Shown: positions 54,102-63,010 of the stretch, piece after piece
Layout of the letters: each line of letters starts with the position of its first letter
Position numbering within the stretch: the first letter of the stretch is position 1
Assembly (NCBI GenBank): GCA_965206445.1
Contig: CBDBJR010000002.1
Span: 620,001-684,000 of the forward strand
Origin: CBDBJR01 sp965206445
GTDB taxonomy: Bacteria > Pseudomonadota > Gammaproteobacteria > Arenicellales > Poriferihabitantaceae
Direction of reading: 5' to 3'
DNA length: 64,000 nucleotides
Translations under genes and position numbers: made by a program
The notes under the pieces: model-generated
Told to the model about the DNA's origin: nothing
What the model saw: only the letters and a program-made list of their open reading frames with translations
The model's database searches: none

Positions 54102-56166
54102 ATGGTAAGAAAGCGAACCCCTCGCGCAGCGAGAAAGCAACCCCCTCGCGTCCAGACGCCAACGCCCCCGAACGGGAGCGGTGCGCCGCGCAAGTCTCCG
54201 ATGCCGGTGGCATTCCCCGCGTCCGGCATTTTCTCTGATGCCCATAGTGCCCATAGTGCATTAGCGGTCGCGGCGTTGTGCCTGTTGGTGGCGGTCAGTT
54301 ACTTTCCGGCGTTGTCGGCCGGATTCTTGTGGGATGACGTGGTACTGACCGAGTCCACGTCGCTTCACACCTGGTCGGGGTTGGCGCAGGTCTGGTTTGC
54401 CCCGCGTGGGCTGATTCGATACGAAATCCACTACTGGCCGTTGCTCTATACTCTCTTCTGGCTGGAGCACAAACTGTGGGGGCTGGCGCCGCTCGGCTAT
54501 CACGTCGTCAATCTGCTGCTACATACCGGGGTCGTGTTGCTGCTGTGGCGATTGCTGCGACGGCTGGAGGTGCCCGGCGCGTGGTTCGCGGCGGCGGTGT
54601 TCGCGGTGCATCCGCTGCATGTGGAGTCGGTGGCCTGGGTCATCGGGCGCAAGGACATCCTGGCGACGGTGTGCTATCTCGCCGCCGTGCTCGCCTATAT
54701 CCGCTTCACGGAAATGCCGCGGGGGGGGGGGGCGAGGAGGGCATTACCTGCTGGCGGTGGCGTTGTTCGTGCTCGGCCTGCTCAGCAAATCCATCGCCAT
54801 CACGCTGCCGGTGGCGCTGCTGCTCTGGCACTGGTGGCGGTACGGGCGTGTGACCCTGGCCGATGGCAGCCGCATGCTGCCGTTCTTTCTGGTGGGGCTG
54901 GGCATCGGGCTGGCCGACTATGTTTATTCCACCGGCAACGAACCCATCTCATTCGCGTATTCACCGCTGGAGCGCGGGCTGCTTGCGGCGCACGCGCTGG
55001 CATTTTACGCCGGCAAACTGCTGTGGCCGACGGGGTTGATCGGGGTCTATCCACGCTGGGAGCCCGGCATCGGCGACGCGCTGGCCTGGGGCGGTGCGGT
55101 CGGCTTTGCGGCGGTGGTGGCAGTGTTGTGGCACTGGCGCCGGCGGCTGGGTCGCGGGCCGCTGGCCGGTGTGCTGTTCTTTGCGGTGGCGTTGTCGCCG
55201 GTGCTGGGCTTGGTGGACTTCGGCTATATGCAGTTCTCATTTGTCGCCGACCGCTATCAGTACCTCGCCGGCATCGGCCTGATTGCCGTCGTGGCCGGCG
55301 CCGCGGGCCGTGCCTGTCAATTGAGCCTCGGTGCCTTGCCGGCGCACCGAACACGTCCGGCGCGGCTGGCCATCGGAGTGGTCGGGGCGGCGCTACTGGC
55401 GGTTGCCGGCCTGCTCACCTGGAACCAGGCCGGCCTCTACCGCGACCCCGGCACCTTCTTCACCCATGTCATCACCCACAACCCGCAGGCCCGTGGCGCC
55501 CACCACAATCTTGGGAACTATCTGGAGACTGAGGGGCGCTATCGGGAGGCGCATGCCGCCTACCAGACCGCCCATGCGCTGCGACCGGATAACCCTGACC
55601 CGCTCATCAGTCTCGGTGCACTGCTGGAAAAACAGGGCCGCCGGGAAGAAGCGCTCGCGCGCTTCCGCGAGGTACTGCGGTTTAACCCGCAGCACCAAAT
55701 GGCGATGCGGAACATTGCCGCGGTGCTGATGAATCAGGGGCGGTATACGGAGGGGTTGGCGTCGGCGCAACAGGTGATTGCGCACTATCCCGATGACGCG
55801 CAAGCCCACCAGCTGATCGGCGCGATGCTGTCACAACAGGGCCGCCATGAGGAAGCGATTGCGCGCTTCCGCGAGGTGCTGCGGTTGAACCCGCAGCACC
55901 CAACCGCGATGCGGGACATTGCCGGGATGCGGATGAACCAGGGGCGGTATGCGGCGGCGTTGGCATCGGCGCAACAGGCGATTGCGCGCTATCCCGATGA
56001 CGCGCAAGCCCACTATCTGGTGGGCCTCGGGCTGTATCACCTCGACCGCAAGGCCGACGCGTTGCGCCATTACGACCGCGCATTGGCGTTGGACCCGAAT
56101 CTGAAAACAGCACGTGAACAGCGCAAGCAATTCTTTGAGCCCACGACCAACGAGGAGCGGCAATAA
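54102..56166 (+). pseudogene. TMTC-like copy 6, split by a 12-G tract (possible phase-variable gene)
   Basis: Frame 54102 matches the family up to EMPRGGG and then shifts at a run of 12 G (54721-54732); the rest of the family protein continues in the next frame to the stop at 56166. With 11 G the join would read PRGGGRGGHYLLAVALF and give a normal 687-residue protein with six TPRs, closely like copy 4. Everything else is intact, so this is either an OFF phase of a slippage-controlled gene or a homopolymer read error. Confidence 0.8.
54721..54732 (+). repeat. Homopolymer of 12 G in copy 6
   Basis: Sibling copies 4, 5, 8 and 10 have 11 bases here (GCGGGCGGCGG or a close form). The uninterrupted G run is found only in copy 6 and lies in a cytoplasmic loop codon set. 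Confidence 0.9.
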
Positions 56167-56235
56167 GGATGGCGCGGCAACTCATGCATACGCCGTGCCG
56201 GCGACGCTTGCCGTCGCGCGCAACGGCAACATAAT

Positions 56236-56455
56236 ATGGCGAGAAAGCGAACCCCCCGCGCAGCGAGAAAGCAACCCCCTCGCGTCCAGACGCCAACGCC
56301 CCCGAACGGCAACGGTGCGCCGCGTAAGTCTCCGATGCCGGTGGCATTCCCCGCGCCCGGCATTTTCCCTGATGCCCGTAGTGCATTAGCGGTCGCGACA
56401 CTGTGCCTGTTGGTGGCGGTCAGTTACTTTCCGGCGCTGGCGGCCGGATTCTTGA
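56236..56455 (+). pseudogene. TMTC-like copy 7, 5' fragment cut by IS481-like sequence
   Basis: The first ~73 codons, through ALAAGFL, match the family (N-tail with AARKQPPR and the first membrane helix), then sequence changes abruptly to a transposase fragment right before the WDD motif. All catalytic and TPR parts are missing. Confidence 0.85.
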
Positions 56456-57178
56456 GTGATCAGGCGGAACCTAACATCCACCATCGGGCGCATCATTGCC
56501 AAAGACCCGCATAAAATGCGCCACGCTCCCGCGCGTATCTCACCCACCGGGCGCCTCAAACCGCTGCTGCGTACGCGCAAAACACGCAAACCCAGACACT
56601 GCCGGCCACCGCCACTGGCCCTGTTTGCCTGCGATACCGTGGTGCGCCTGCGCGACGGCATCCGCCGCTACCTGTTCACCTTTATCGACCCCAACAGCCG
56701 CTTTGCCATTGCCTTTGCGGCCAATTCCCCTACCAGCCGCAACACCACCATCGCCCTGGAGGCGCTCACCGACCTGCTGCCCGTGCAACCGCAATTCCTG
56801 CTCTCCGATAACGGTTCTGAGTTCATGGGTGATTTCCACCAACGCCTTAATCAGCTCGGTATTGTCCACTGGTGGACTTACCCCAGGTCACCCAAAATGA
56901 ATGCCCATTGTGAGCGCTTCAACCGCACCATACAGGAGCAGTTCGTGGATTATCACGAGGACTTGCTGTTCACTGACCTGGCCCTGTTTAACCGCAAAAT
57001 GGCCGCCTGGCTGGTCGAATATAACACCGTCATTCCTCACCATAGCCTCGGTCTGAAAACTCCGATACAATTCGGCTTCCAACAACTGCCGGAGTGCCAA
57101 AGGTATTGGACCCATACACATGGGCCACACAACGCGTTGTATAATCACGAATGGACGTCGGCGCTGAAAAGAGAATAA
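56456..57178 (+). mobile_element. IS481-like transposase, N-terminally truncated
   Basis: DDE integrase core of the IS481/IS3-like group: ACDTVVRLRDGIRRYLFTFID (first Asp), LLSDNGSEFMGDFHQRL (second Asp), and MNAHCERFNRTIQEQFVDYH (Glu), then YNTVIPHHSLGLKTP and the tail HEWTSALKRE. The upstream helix-turn-helix half is absent and the join to copy 7 is direct, so it is a dead remnant. Copy 8 starts 33 nt after its stop. Confidence 0.8.
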
Positions 57179-57211
57179 CGTACCCGCCGTCCCGTTCAAT
57201 GGCAGCATAAT

Positions 57212-59572
57212 ATGGCGAGAAAGCGAAAACCCCGCGTCCGGACGCCACCGACCGGCAACGGCGCGCCGCGCAAGCCGCCGATGCCGGCGGCATCCCCTGC
57301 GTCCGGCATGTTCCCCGGTGCCCTTGTTGCCCCTATAGCATTAGCAGGCGCGGCACTGTGCCTGTTGGTGGCGGTCAGTTACTTTCCGGCGCTGTCGGCC
57401 GGATTCGTATGGGATGACGTGATACTGACCAGAACCGCGCCGCTTCACACCTGGTCGTGGCTGGCGCAGATCTGGTTTACCCCGCGTGGGCTGATTCAAC
57501 AAGAAGCCCACTACTGGCCGCTGCTGTATACCCTCTTCTGGCTGGAGCATAAACTGTGGGGGCTGGCACCGCTCGGCTATCACCTGGTCAATCTGCTGCT
57601 GCATACCGGTGTCGTGTTGCTGCTGTGGCGCCTGCTGCGACGGTTGGAGGTGCCCGGCGCGTGGTTCGCGGCGGCGGTGTTCGCGGTGCATCCGCTGCAT
57701 GTAGAGTCGGTGGCCTGGGTCATCGGGCGCAAGGACATGCTGGCGACGGTGTTCTATCTCGCCGCCGTGCTCGCCTATATCCGCTTCACGGAAATGCCGC
57801 GCGGGCGGCGGCGAGGAGGGCCTTACCTGCTGGCGGTGGCGTTGTTCGTGCTCGGCCTGCTCAGCAAATCTATTGCCATCACGCTGCCGGCGGCGCTGTT
57901 GCTGTGGCACTGGTGGCGGCACGGGCGCGTGACGATGGCCGATTTTCGCCGCACGCTGCCGTTCTTCCTGGTGGGGCTGGGCATCGCGTTGGCCGACTAT
58001 GCCTATTACGTCGGCATTGACCCCATCTCATTCGCGTATTCGCCGCTGGAGCGCGGGTTGATTGCGGCGCGCGCATTGGCATTTTACGCCGGCAAACTGC
58101 TGTGGCCGGCGGGGCTGACCGGGGTCTATCCGCGCTGGGAGCCCGGCGTCGGCGACCTGCTGGCCTGGGGCTGCGCGGCCGGCTTCGCGGCGGTGGTGGC
58201 GGTGTTGTGGTGCTGTCGCCGGCAGATCGGTCGCGGGCCGCTGGCCGGTGTGCTGTTCTTTGCGGTGGCGTTATCCCCGGTGCTGGGTTTCGTGGATTTC
58301 GGCTATATGCGGTTCTCGTTTGTCGCCGACCGTTATCAATACCTCGCCGGCATCGGCCTGATTGCCGTTGTGGCCGGCGCTGCGGGCCGTGCCTGTCAAT
58401 TGGGTCTCGATGCCTTGCCGGAGCACCGGACGCGACCGGCGCGGATGGCCATCGGGGCGGTCGGGGCGGCCATCCTGGCGGTGTCAGGCCTCCTCACCTG
58501 GAATCATACCGGCCTCTACCGCGACAACGTTACCTTCTTCACCCACGTCATCGCCCACAACCCGCAGGCACACGATGCCCACTTTAACCTTGGGGTCTAC
58601 CTGCAGGCCGAGGGGCGCTACGGGGAAGCGCAGGCCGCCTACCAAACTGCCCTTGAGCGGCGACCGGATCACTCTGGAGCGCTCGTTAATAGCGGCTTTC
58701 TGCTGTCACAGCAGGGCCACTATGAGGAAGCGATCGCGCGCTACCGCGAGGTGCTGCGGCTGAATCCGCAGCACCCAACCGCGATGCGGGACATTGCCGG
58801 GATACAGATGAATCAGGGGCGGTATGCGGAAGCGCATGCCACCTACCAAACCGCCCTTGAGCGGGAACCGGATGACCCTGACCTGCGCAACAATATCGGT
58901 GTGCTGCTGGAAAAGCAGGGCCGCCATGAGGAGGCGACCGCGCGCTACCGCGAGACGCTGCGGCTGAATCCGCAGCACCAAAACGCGATGCAGAACCTTG
59001 CTACGCTACTGATCAATGCCGGCGCGCTGCTGTCAAAGCAGGGCCGCCCGGAGGCGGCGGCCGCGCGCTTCCGCGAGGTGCTGCGGTTTAACCCGCAGCA
59101 TCAAGTCGCGATGCGGAACATGGCCGCGGTGCTGATGGGTCAGGGGCGGCATGCGGCGGCGTTGGCGTCGGCGCAACAGGTGATTGCACACTATCCCGAT
59201 GACGCGCAAGCCCACCAGCTGATCGGCGTGCTGCTGTCAAAACAGGGCCGCCCGGAGGAGGCGATCACGCGCTACCGCGAGGTGCTGCGGCTGAATCCGC
59301 AGCACCCAACCGCGATGCGGGATATTGCCGTGATGCAGATGAATCAGGGGCGGTATGCGGCGGGGTTGGCGTCGGCGCAACAGGCGATTGCGCGCGCGTC
59401 CGATGACGCGCAGGCCCACTATCTGGCGGGTCTCGGGCTGTTTCACCTCAACCGCAAAACCGAAGCGCTGCACCATTACGACCGCGCATTGGCGTTAGAC
59501 CCGAATCTGAAAACGGTACGCGAACAGCGCAAGCAAATCCTGGAGTCCATGACCAATCAGGACCGACAATGA
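57212..59572 (+). CDS. TMTC-like GT-C glycosyltransferase with TPRs, copy 8
   Basis: The longest member, 786 residues, with about nine TPR units; one unit carries an internal duplication (NLATLLINAGALLSKQGRPE). Loops read FVWDDVILTRTAPLHTWSW and VGIDPISFAYSP. The membrane part is intact with HPLHVESVAWVIGRKDML. It has a leader derived from the IS481-like 3' end rather than the usual 69-bp spacer, so it may have its own transcription start. Confidence 0.85.
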   Translation: MARKRKPRVRTPPTGNGAPRKPPMPAASPASGMFPGALVAPIALAGAALCLLVAVSYFPALSAGFVWDDVILTRTAPLHTWSWLAQIWFTPRGLIQQEAHYWPLLYTLFWLEHKLWGLAPLGYHLVNLLLHTGVVLLLWRLLRRLEVPGAWFAAAVFAVHPLHVESVAWVIGRKDMLATVFYLAAVLAYIRFTEMPRGRRRGGPYLLAVALFVLGLLSKSIAITLPAALLLWHWWRHGRVTMADFRRTLPFFLVGLGIALADYAYYVGIDPISFAYSPLERGLIAARALAFYAGKLLWPAGLTGVYPRWEPGVGDLLAWGCAAGFAAVVAVLWCCRRQIGRGPLAGVLFFAVALSPVLGFVDFGYMRFSFVADRYQYLAGIGLIAVVAGAAGRACQLGLDALPEHRTRPARMAIGAVGAAILAVSGLLTWNHTGLYRDNVTFFTHVIAHNPQAHDAHFNLGVYLQAEGRYGEAQAAYQTALERRPDHSGALVNSGFLLSQQGHYEEAIARYREVLRLNPQHPTAMRDIAGIQMNQGRYAEAHATYQTALEREPDDPDLRNNIGVLLEKQGRHEEATARYRETLRLNPQHQNAMQNLATLLINAGALLSKQGRPEAAAARFREVLRFNPQHQVAMRNMAAVLMGQGRHAAALASAQQVIAHYPDDAQAHQLIGVLLSKQGRPEEAITRYREVLRLNPQHPTAMRDIAVMQMNQGRYAAGLASAQQAIARASDDAQAHYLAGLGLFHLNRKTEALHHYDRALALDPNLKTVREQRKQILESMTNQDRQ

Positions 59573-59642
59573 GAATGGTGAGGCAACCCATGCCTGCGCC
59601 GTGCCGACGCCACCCGTCGTCGCGCTCAACGGCAGCATAAAT

Positions 59643-60364
59643 ATGGCGAGAAAGCGAGCCCCCCGCGCGGCGAGAAAGCAACCCCGCGTCCGGACGCCAA
59701 CACCACCGAACGGCAACGCCGCACCGCGCAAGCCGCCGCTGTCGGCGGCATCCCCCGTGCCCGGCATGTTCCCCGGTACCGCTCTGGCCTCTGTGACCCT
59801 GGCGGGCGCGGCGTTGTGCCTGTTGGTGGCGGTCAGCTACTTGCCGGCGCTGTCGGCGGGATTCGTGTGGGATGACGCCGCGTTCACGACGGCCGCGCCG
59901 GTGCAGAGCGTGGCCGGCCTGTGGCAGATCTGGTTTGAGCCTCATGCCATTGTCAACGAGGGGCATTACTGGCCGCTGCTCTATAACCGGAGGATGCTGG
60001 GCTGCTCGTCAGGATCGGCGTGCTGCTGAAAAAGCAGGGCTGCTATGAGGAGGCGGTCGCGCGCTTCCGCGAGGCACTGCGGCTGAACCCGCAGCACCAG
60101 TACGCGATGCTGAACATTGCTGTGGTGCGGATCAAACAGAAGCGGTATGCGGAGGGGTTGGAGGCGGCGCAAAAGACGATTGCGCACAACCCCAATGACG
60201 CGAGAGCTCACCATCTGGTGGGCCTCGGGCTGTTTCGCCTCAACCGCAAGGCCGAAGCGCTGCGCCATTACGACCGCGCATTGGCGTTGGATCCGAATCT
60301 GACCCGGGCACGCGAACAGCGCAAGCAATTCTTTGAGTCCACGACCAACGAGGTTCAGCAATAA
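59643..60364 (+). pseudogene. TMTC-like copy 9, large internal deletion
   Basis: The first ~120 residues (with divergent FVWDDAAFTTAAPVQSVAGL) reach HYWPLLY, then jump at TATAACC to the middle of the TPR region, out of frame. The remaining frame (60020-60364) still encodes the last TPRs. About 1.2 kb, including the GRKD motif and most helices, is gone. Confidence 0.85.
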
Positions 60365-60687
60365 GCACGGCGAGGCAGCCCATTCATCCCCGTGTCGGCA
60401 ACGCCCACCGGGCGCCGCGGTCGGCCATGTCGGTGATGTTCGACAGCTCCGGCTGGTTGTCGCGGGGCCTTTGGCGGCGATGTCCACGTCATCGCCATTG
60501 CGCCGCTGCCGCTTGTGCGCGCTGCATGTGAACGCATGGGCGGCACAGCACGAACCAACTCGCCCTGATGACCGTCACCTTGATTGCCAACCTGCATGGG
60601 CCATACAACGCGTTGTATAATCACGAATGGACGTCGGCGCTGAAAAGAGAATAACGTACCCGCCGTCCCGTTCAATGGCAGCATAAT
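60365..60687 (+). mobile_element. IS481-like 3' relic and array leader before copy 10
   Basis: 60568-60654 encodes 28 residues ending HEWTSALKRE-stop, equal to the tail of the transposase at 57178. TATAAT at about 60616 could be a -10 box for copy 10. The first part (60365-60480) matches the sequence after copy 10 (62536-62655), so it is the natural 3' flank of the gene family. Confidence 0.6.
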
Positions 60688-62535
60688 ATGGCGAGAAAGC
60701 GAAAACCCCGCGTCCGGACGCCAACCCCGCCGAACGGCAACGGTGCGCCGCGCAAGCCGCCGATGCCGGCGGCATCCCCCGCGCCCGGCATGTTCCCCGG
60801 CTCTTCTGATGCCTCTATGGCCTCTATTGCATTAGCCGGCGCGATGCTGTGCCTGTTGGTAGCGGTCAGCTACTTTCCGGCGCTGGCGGGCGGATTCGTG
60901 TGGGATGACTGGGCATTGACCAAGTCCACGCCGCTGCACACCTGGTCGGGGCTGGCGCAGGTCTGGTTTGCCCCGCGTGCGTTGCTTCCATACGAAGCCC
61001 ACTACTGGCCGCTGCTGTATACCCTCTTCTGGCTGGAGCATAAACTGTGGGGGCTGACGCCGCTCGGTTATCACCTGGTCAATCTGCTGCTGCATACCGG
61101 TGTCGTGTTGCTGCTGTGGCGTCTGCTGTGGCGGCTGGGGGTGCCCGGCGCGTGGTTCGCGGCGGCGGTGTTCGCGGTGCATCCGCTGCATGTGGAGTCG
61201 GTGGCCTGGATCATCGGGCGCAAGGACATCCTGGCGACGGTGTTCTATCTTTCGTCCGTGCTCGCCTATATCCGCTTCGCGGAAATGCCGCGCGGGCGGC
61301 GGCGAGGAGGGCAGTACCTGCTGGCGGTGGCGTTGTTTGTGCTCGGCCTGCTCAGCAAATCCATCGCCATCACGCTGCCGGTGGCGTTGCTGCTGTGGCA
61401 CTGGTGGCGGCACGGGCGCGTGACCCTGGCCGATTGCAGCCGCACGCTGCCGTTCTTTCTGGTCGGGCTGGGCATCGCGCTGGCCGACTATGCCTATTAC
61501 GTCGGCATCGACGACCCCATCTCATTCGCGTATTCGCCGCTGGAGCGTGGGCTGATTGCGGCGCACGCCCTGGTCTTTTACGTCGGCAAACTGCTATGGC
61601 CGACGGGGCTGACTGGCATCTATCCGCACTGGGAGCCCGGCATCGGCGACGCGCTGGCCTGGGGCGGCGTGGCCGGCTGCGCGGCGGTGGTGGCGGTGTT
61701 GTGGTGCTGTCGCCGGCAGTTGGGTCGCGGACCGCTGGCCGGCGTGCTGTTCTTTGCGGTGGCGTTATCGCCGGTGCTGGGTTTCGTGGACTTTGGCTAT
61801 ATGCGGTTCTCGTTTGTCGCCGACCGCTATCAATACCTCGGTGGCATCGGCCTGATTGCCGTCGTGGTCGGTGCCGCGGGCCGTGCCTGTCAACGGGGTC
61901 TCGGCATGTTGCCGGCGCACCGCACGCGTCCGGCGCGGCTGGCCATCGGGGCAGCCGGGGCGGCCATACTGGTGGTTGCCGGCCTGCTCACCTGGAATCA
62001 GGCCGGCCTCTACCGCGACCCCGGCACCTTCTTCACCCACGTCATCACCCACAACCCGCAGGCCCGCGGCGCCCACAACAATCTTGGGAACTACCTGCAT
62101 GACGAGGGGCGCGATCAGGAAGCGCTTGCCGCCTACCAAATCGTCCTTGAGCGGCAACCGGAGAACCATAAATTGCTCAACAGGATCGGCGCGCTGCTGG
62201 AAAGGCAGGGCCGCCTGGAGGAAGCGGTCGAGCGCTACCGCGAGGCGCTGCGGCTGAACCCGCAGCAACAAAACGCGCTGTTTAACCTTGCCAAGATATT
62301 GATAAACCGGGGGCGGTATGCGGAGGGGGTGGCATCGGCGCAAAAGTTGATTGCGCACAACCCCGATCACGCGAGAGCCCACCATATGGTGGGCCTCGGG
62401 CTGTTTCGCCTCAACCGCAAGGCCGAAGCGCTGCGCCATTACGACCGCGCATTGGCGTTGGACCCGAATCTGACCCAGGCACGCGAACAGCGCAAGCGAT
62501 TCTTTGAGTCCACGACCAACGCGGTTCAGCAATAA
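60688..62535 (+). CDS. TMTC-like GT-C glycosyltransferase with TPRs, copy 10
   Basis: 615 residues, four TPRs. The loop after WDD has WALTKSTPLHTWSG, and the second loop VGIDDPISFAYSP. HPLHVESVAWIIGRKDIL is intact. TPRs use unusual RDQEALAAYQIVLERQPENH and NPDHARAHHMVGLGLFRLNR; the last unit is shared with the broken copy 9. It is the last member and ends 328 nt before the RNase P promoter. Confidence 0.85.
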   Translation: MARKRKPRVRTPTPPNGNGAPRKPPMPAASPAPGMFPGSSDASMASIALAGAMLCLLVAVSYFPALAGGFVWDDWALTKSTPLHTWSGLAQVWFAPRALLPYEAHYWPLLYTLFWLEHKLWGLTPLGYHLVNLLLHTGVVLLLWRLLWRLGVPGAWFAAAVFAVHPLHVESVAWIIGRKDILATVFYLSSVLAYIRFAEMPRGRRRGGQYLLAVALFVLGLLSKSIAITLPVALLLWHWWRHGRVTLADCSRTLPFFLVGLGIALADYAYYVGIDDPISFAYSPLERGLIAAHALVFYVGKLLWPTGLTGIYPHWEPGIGDALAWGGVAGCAAVVAVLWCCRRQLGRGPLAGVLFFAVALSPVLGFVDFGYMRFSFVADRYQYLGGIGLIAVVVGAAGRACQRGLGMLPAHRTRPARLAIGAAGAAILVVAGLLTWNQAGLYRDPGTFFTHVITHNPQARGAHNNLGNYLHDEGRDQEALAAYQIVLERQPENHKLLNRIGALLERQGRLEEAVERYREALRLNPQQQNALFNLAKILINRGRYAEGVASAQKLIAHNPDHARAHHMVGLGLFRLNRKAEALRHYDRALALDPNLTQAREQRKRFFESTTNAVQQ

Positions 62536-62862
62536 GCATGGCGAGGCAACCCATTCATCCCCGTGCCGGTAACGCCCGCCGTGCGTCGCAGTCGGTCATG
62601 TCGGTGGTGTTCGACAACTCCGGTGGGTTGTTGCCGGGGGCTTTGGCGGCGGTGTCCCGGTGTGCTGGCCACAGCGCAGGCCCCGGGAGACAGGAAGCGT
62701 CTCGCGCCGCCCGCAACCGGCGTGTGATTCGGATTCATCCTGAACGTGATGTGGAAGGTGGGCTCAAGCGTATTCCGGATGCAGTGGAAGGGACGGTGCG
62801 CGCACACAAGGCCGTGTATTCATTCAACCGGTAAGTGCAACTTCACCGACGTATACACAGGG
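62536..62862. other. 3' flank of the array, no gene
   Basis: The first ~120 bp are the family's conserved downstream flank (also at 60365-60480). The remainder has no convincing ORF. AAGTGCAACTTCACCG near 62833 matches sequence inside each 0.5-kb unit (for example near 42266), so related repeat sequence frames the array on both sides. Confidence 0.5.
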
Positions 62863-62891
62863 TTGTAAATAATCGGTTGCTGCACTATGCT
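62863..62891 (+). promoter_or_regulatory. Promoter of the RNase P RNA fragment
   Basis: TTGTAA at 62863-62868, a 17-nt spacer and TATGCT at 62886-62891 place the predicted transcript start near 62898, exactly where the RNase P sequence begins. Confidence 0.65.
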
Positions 62892-62897
62892 TGCAAC

Positions 62898-63005
62898 GGG
62901 AGTCGGCCAGACAGCTGCTCTTTCCGGTCGGCTTGCATCGCAAACCGGTCGGCGAGGGAGGAAAGTCCGGGCTCTGCAGGGTAGAGTGCCAGGTAACCCC
63001 CGGCC
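62898..63005 (+). ncRNA. rnpB: RNase P RNA (type A), 5' fragment only
   Basis: The 5' end of bacterial RNase P RNA is clear: GGGAGTCGGCCAGACAG (P1-P3 start) and then the universally conserved GAGGAAAGTCCGGGCTC and GTGCCAGGTAAC. A complete type A RNA is 350-400 nt; here homology ends near CCCCCGGCC, in P8, and the sequence becomes autotransporter code. The conserved 3' strands of P4 and P1 are absent from the rest of the window. As seen it cannot be functional. Confidence 0.85.
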
Positions 63006-63010
63006 TGAAC

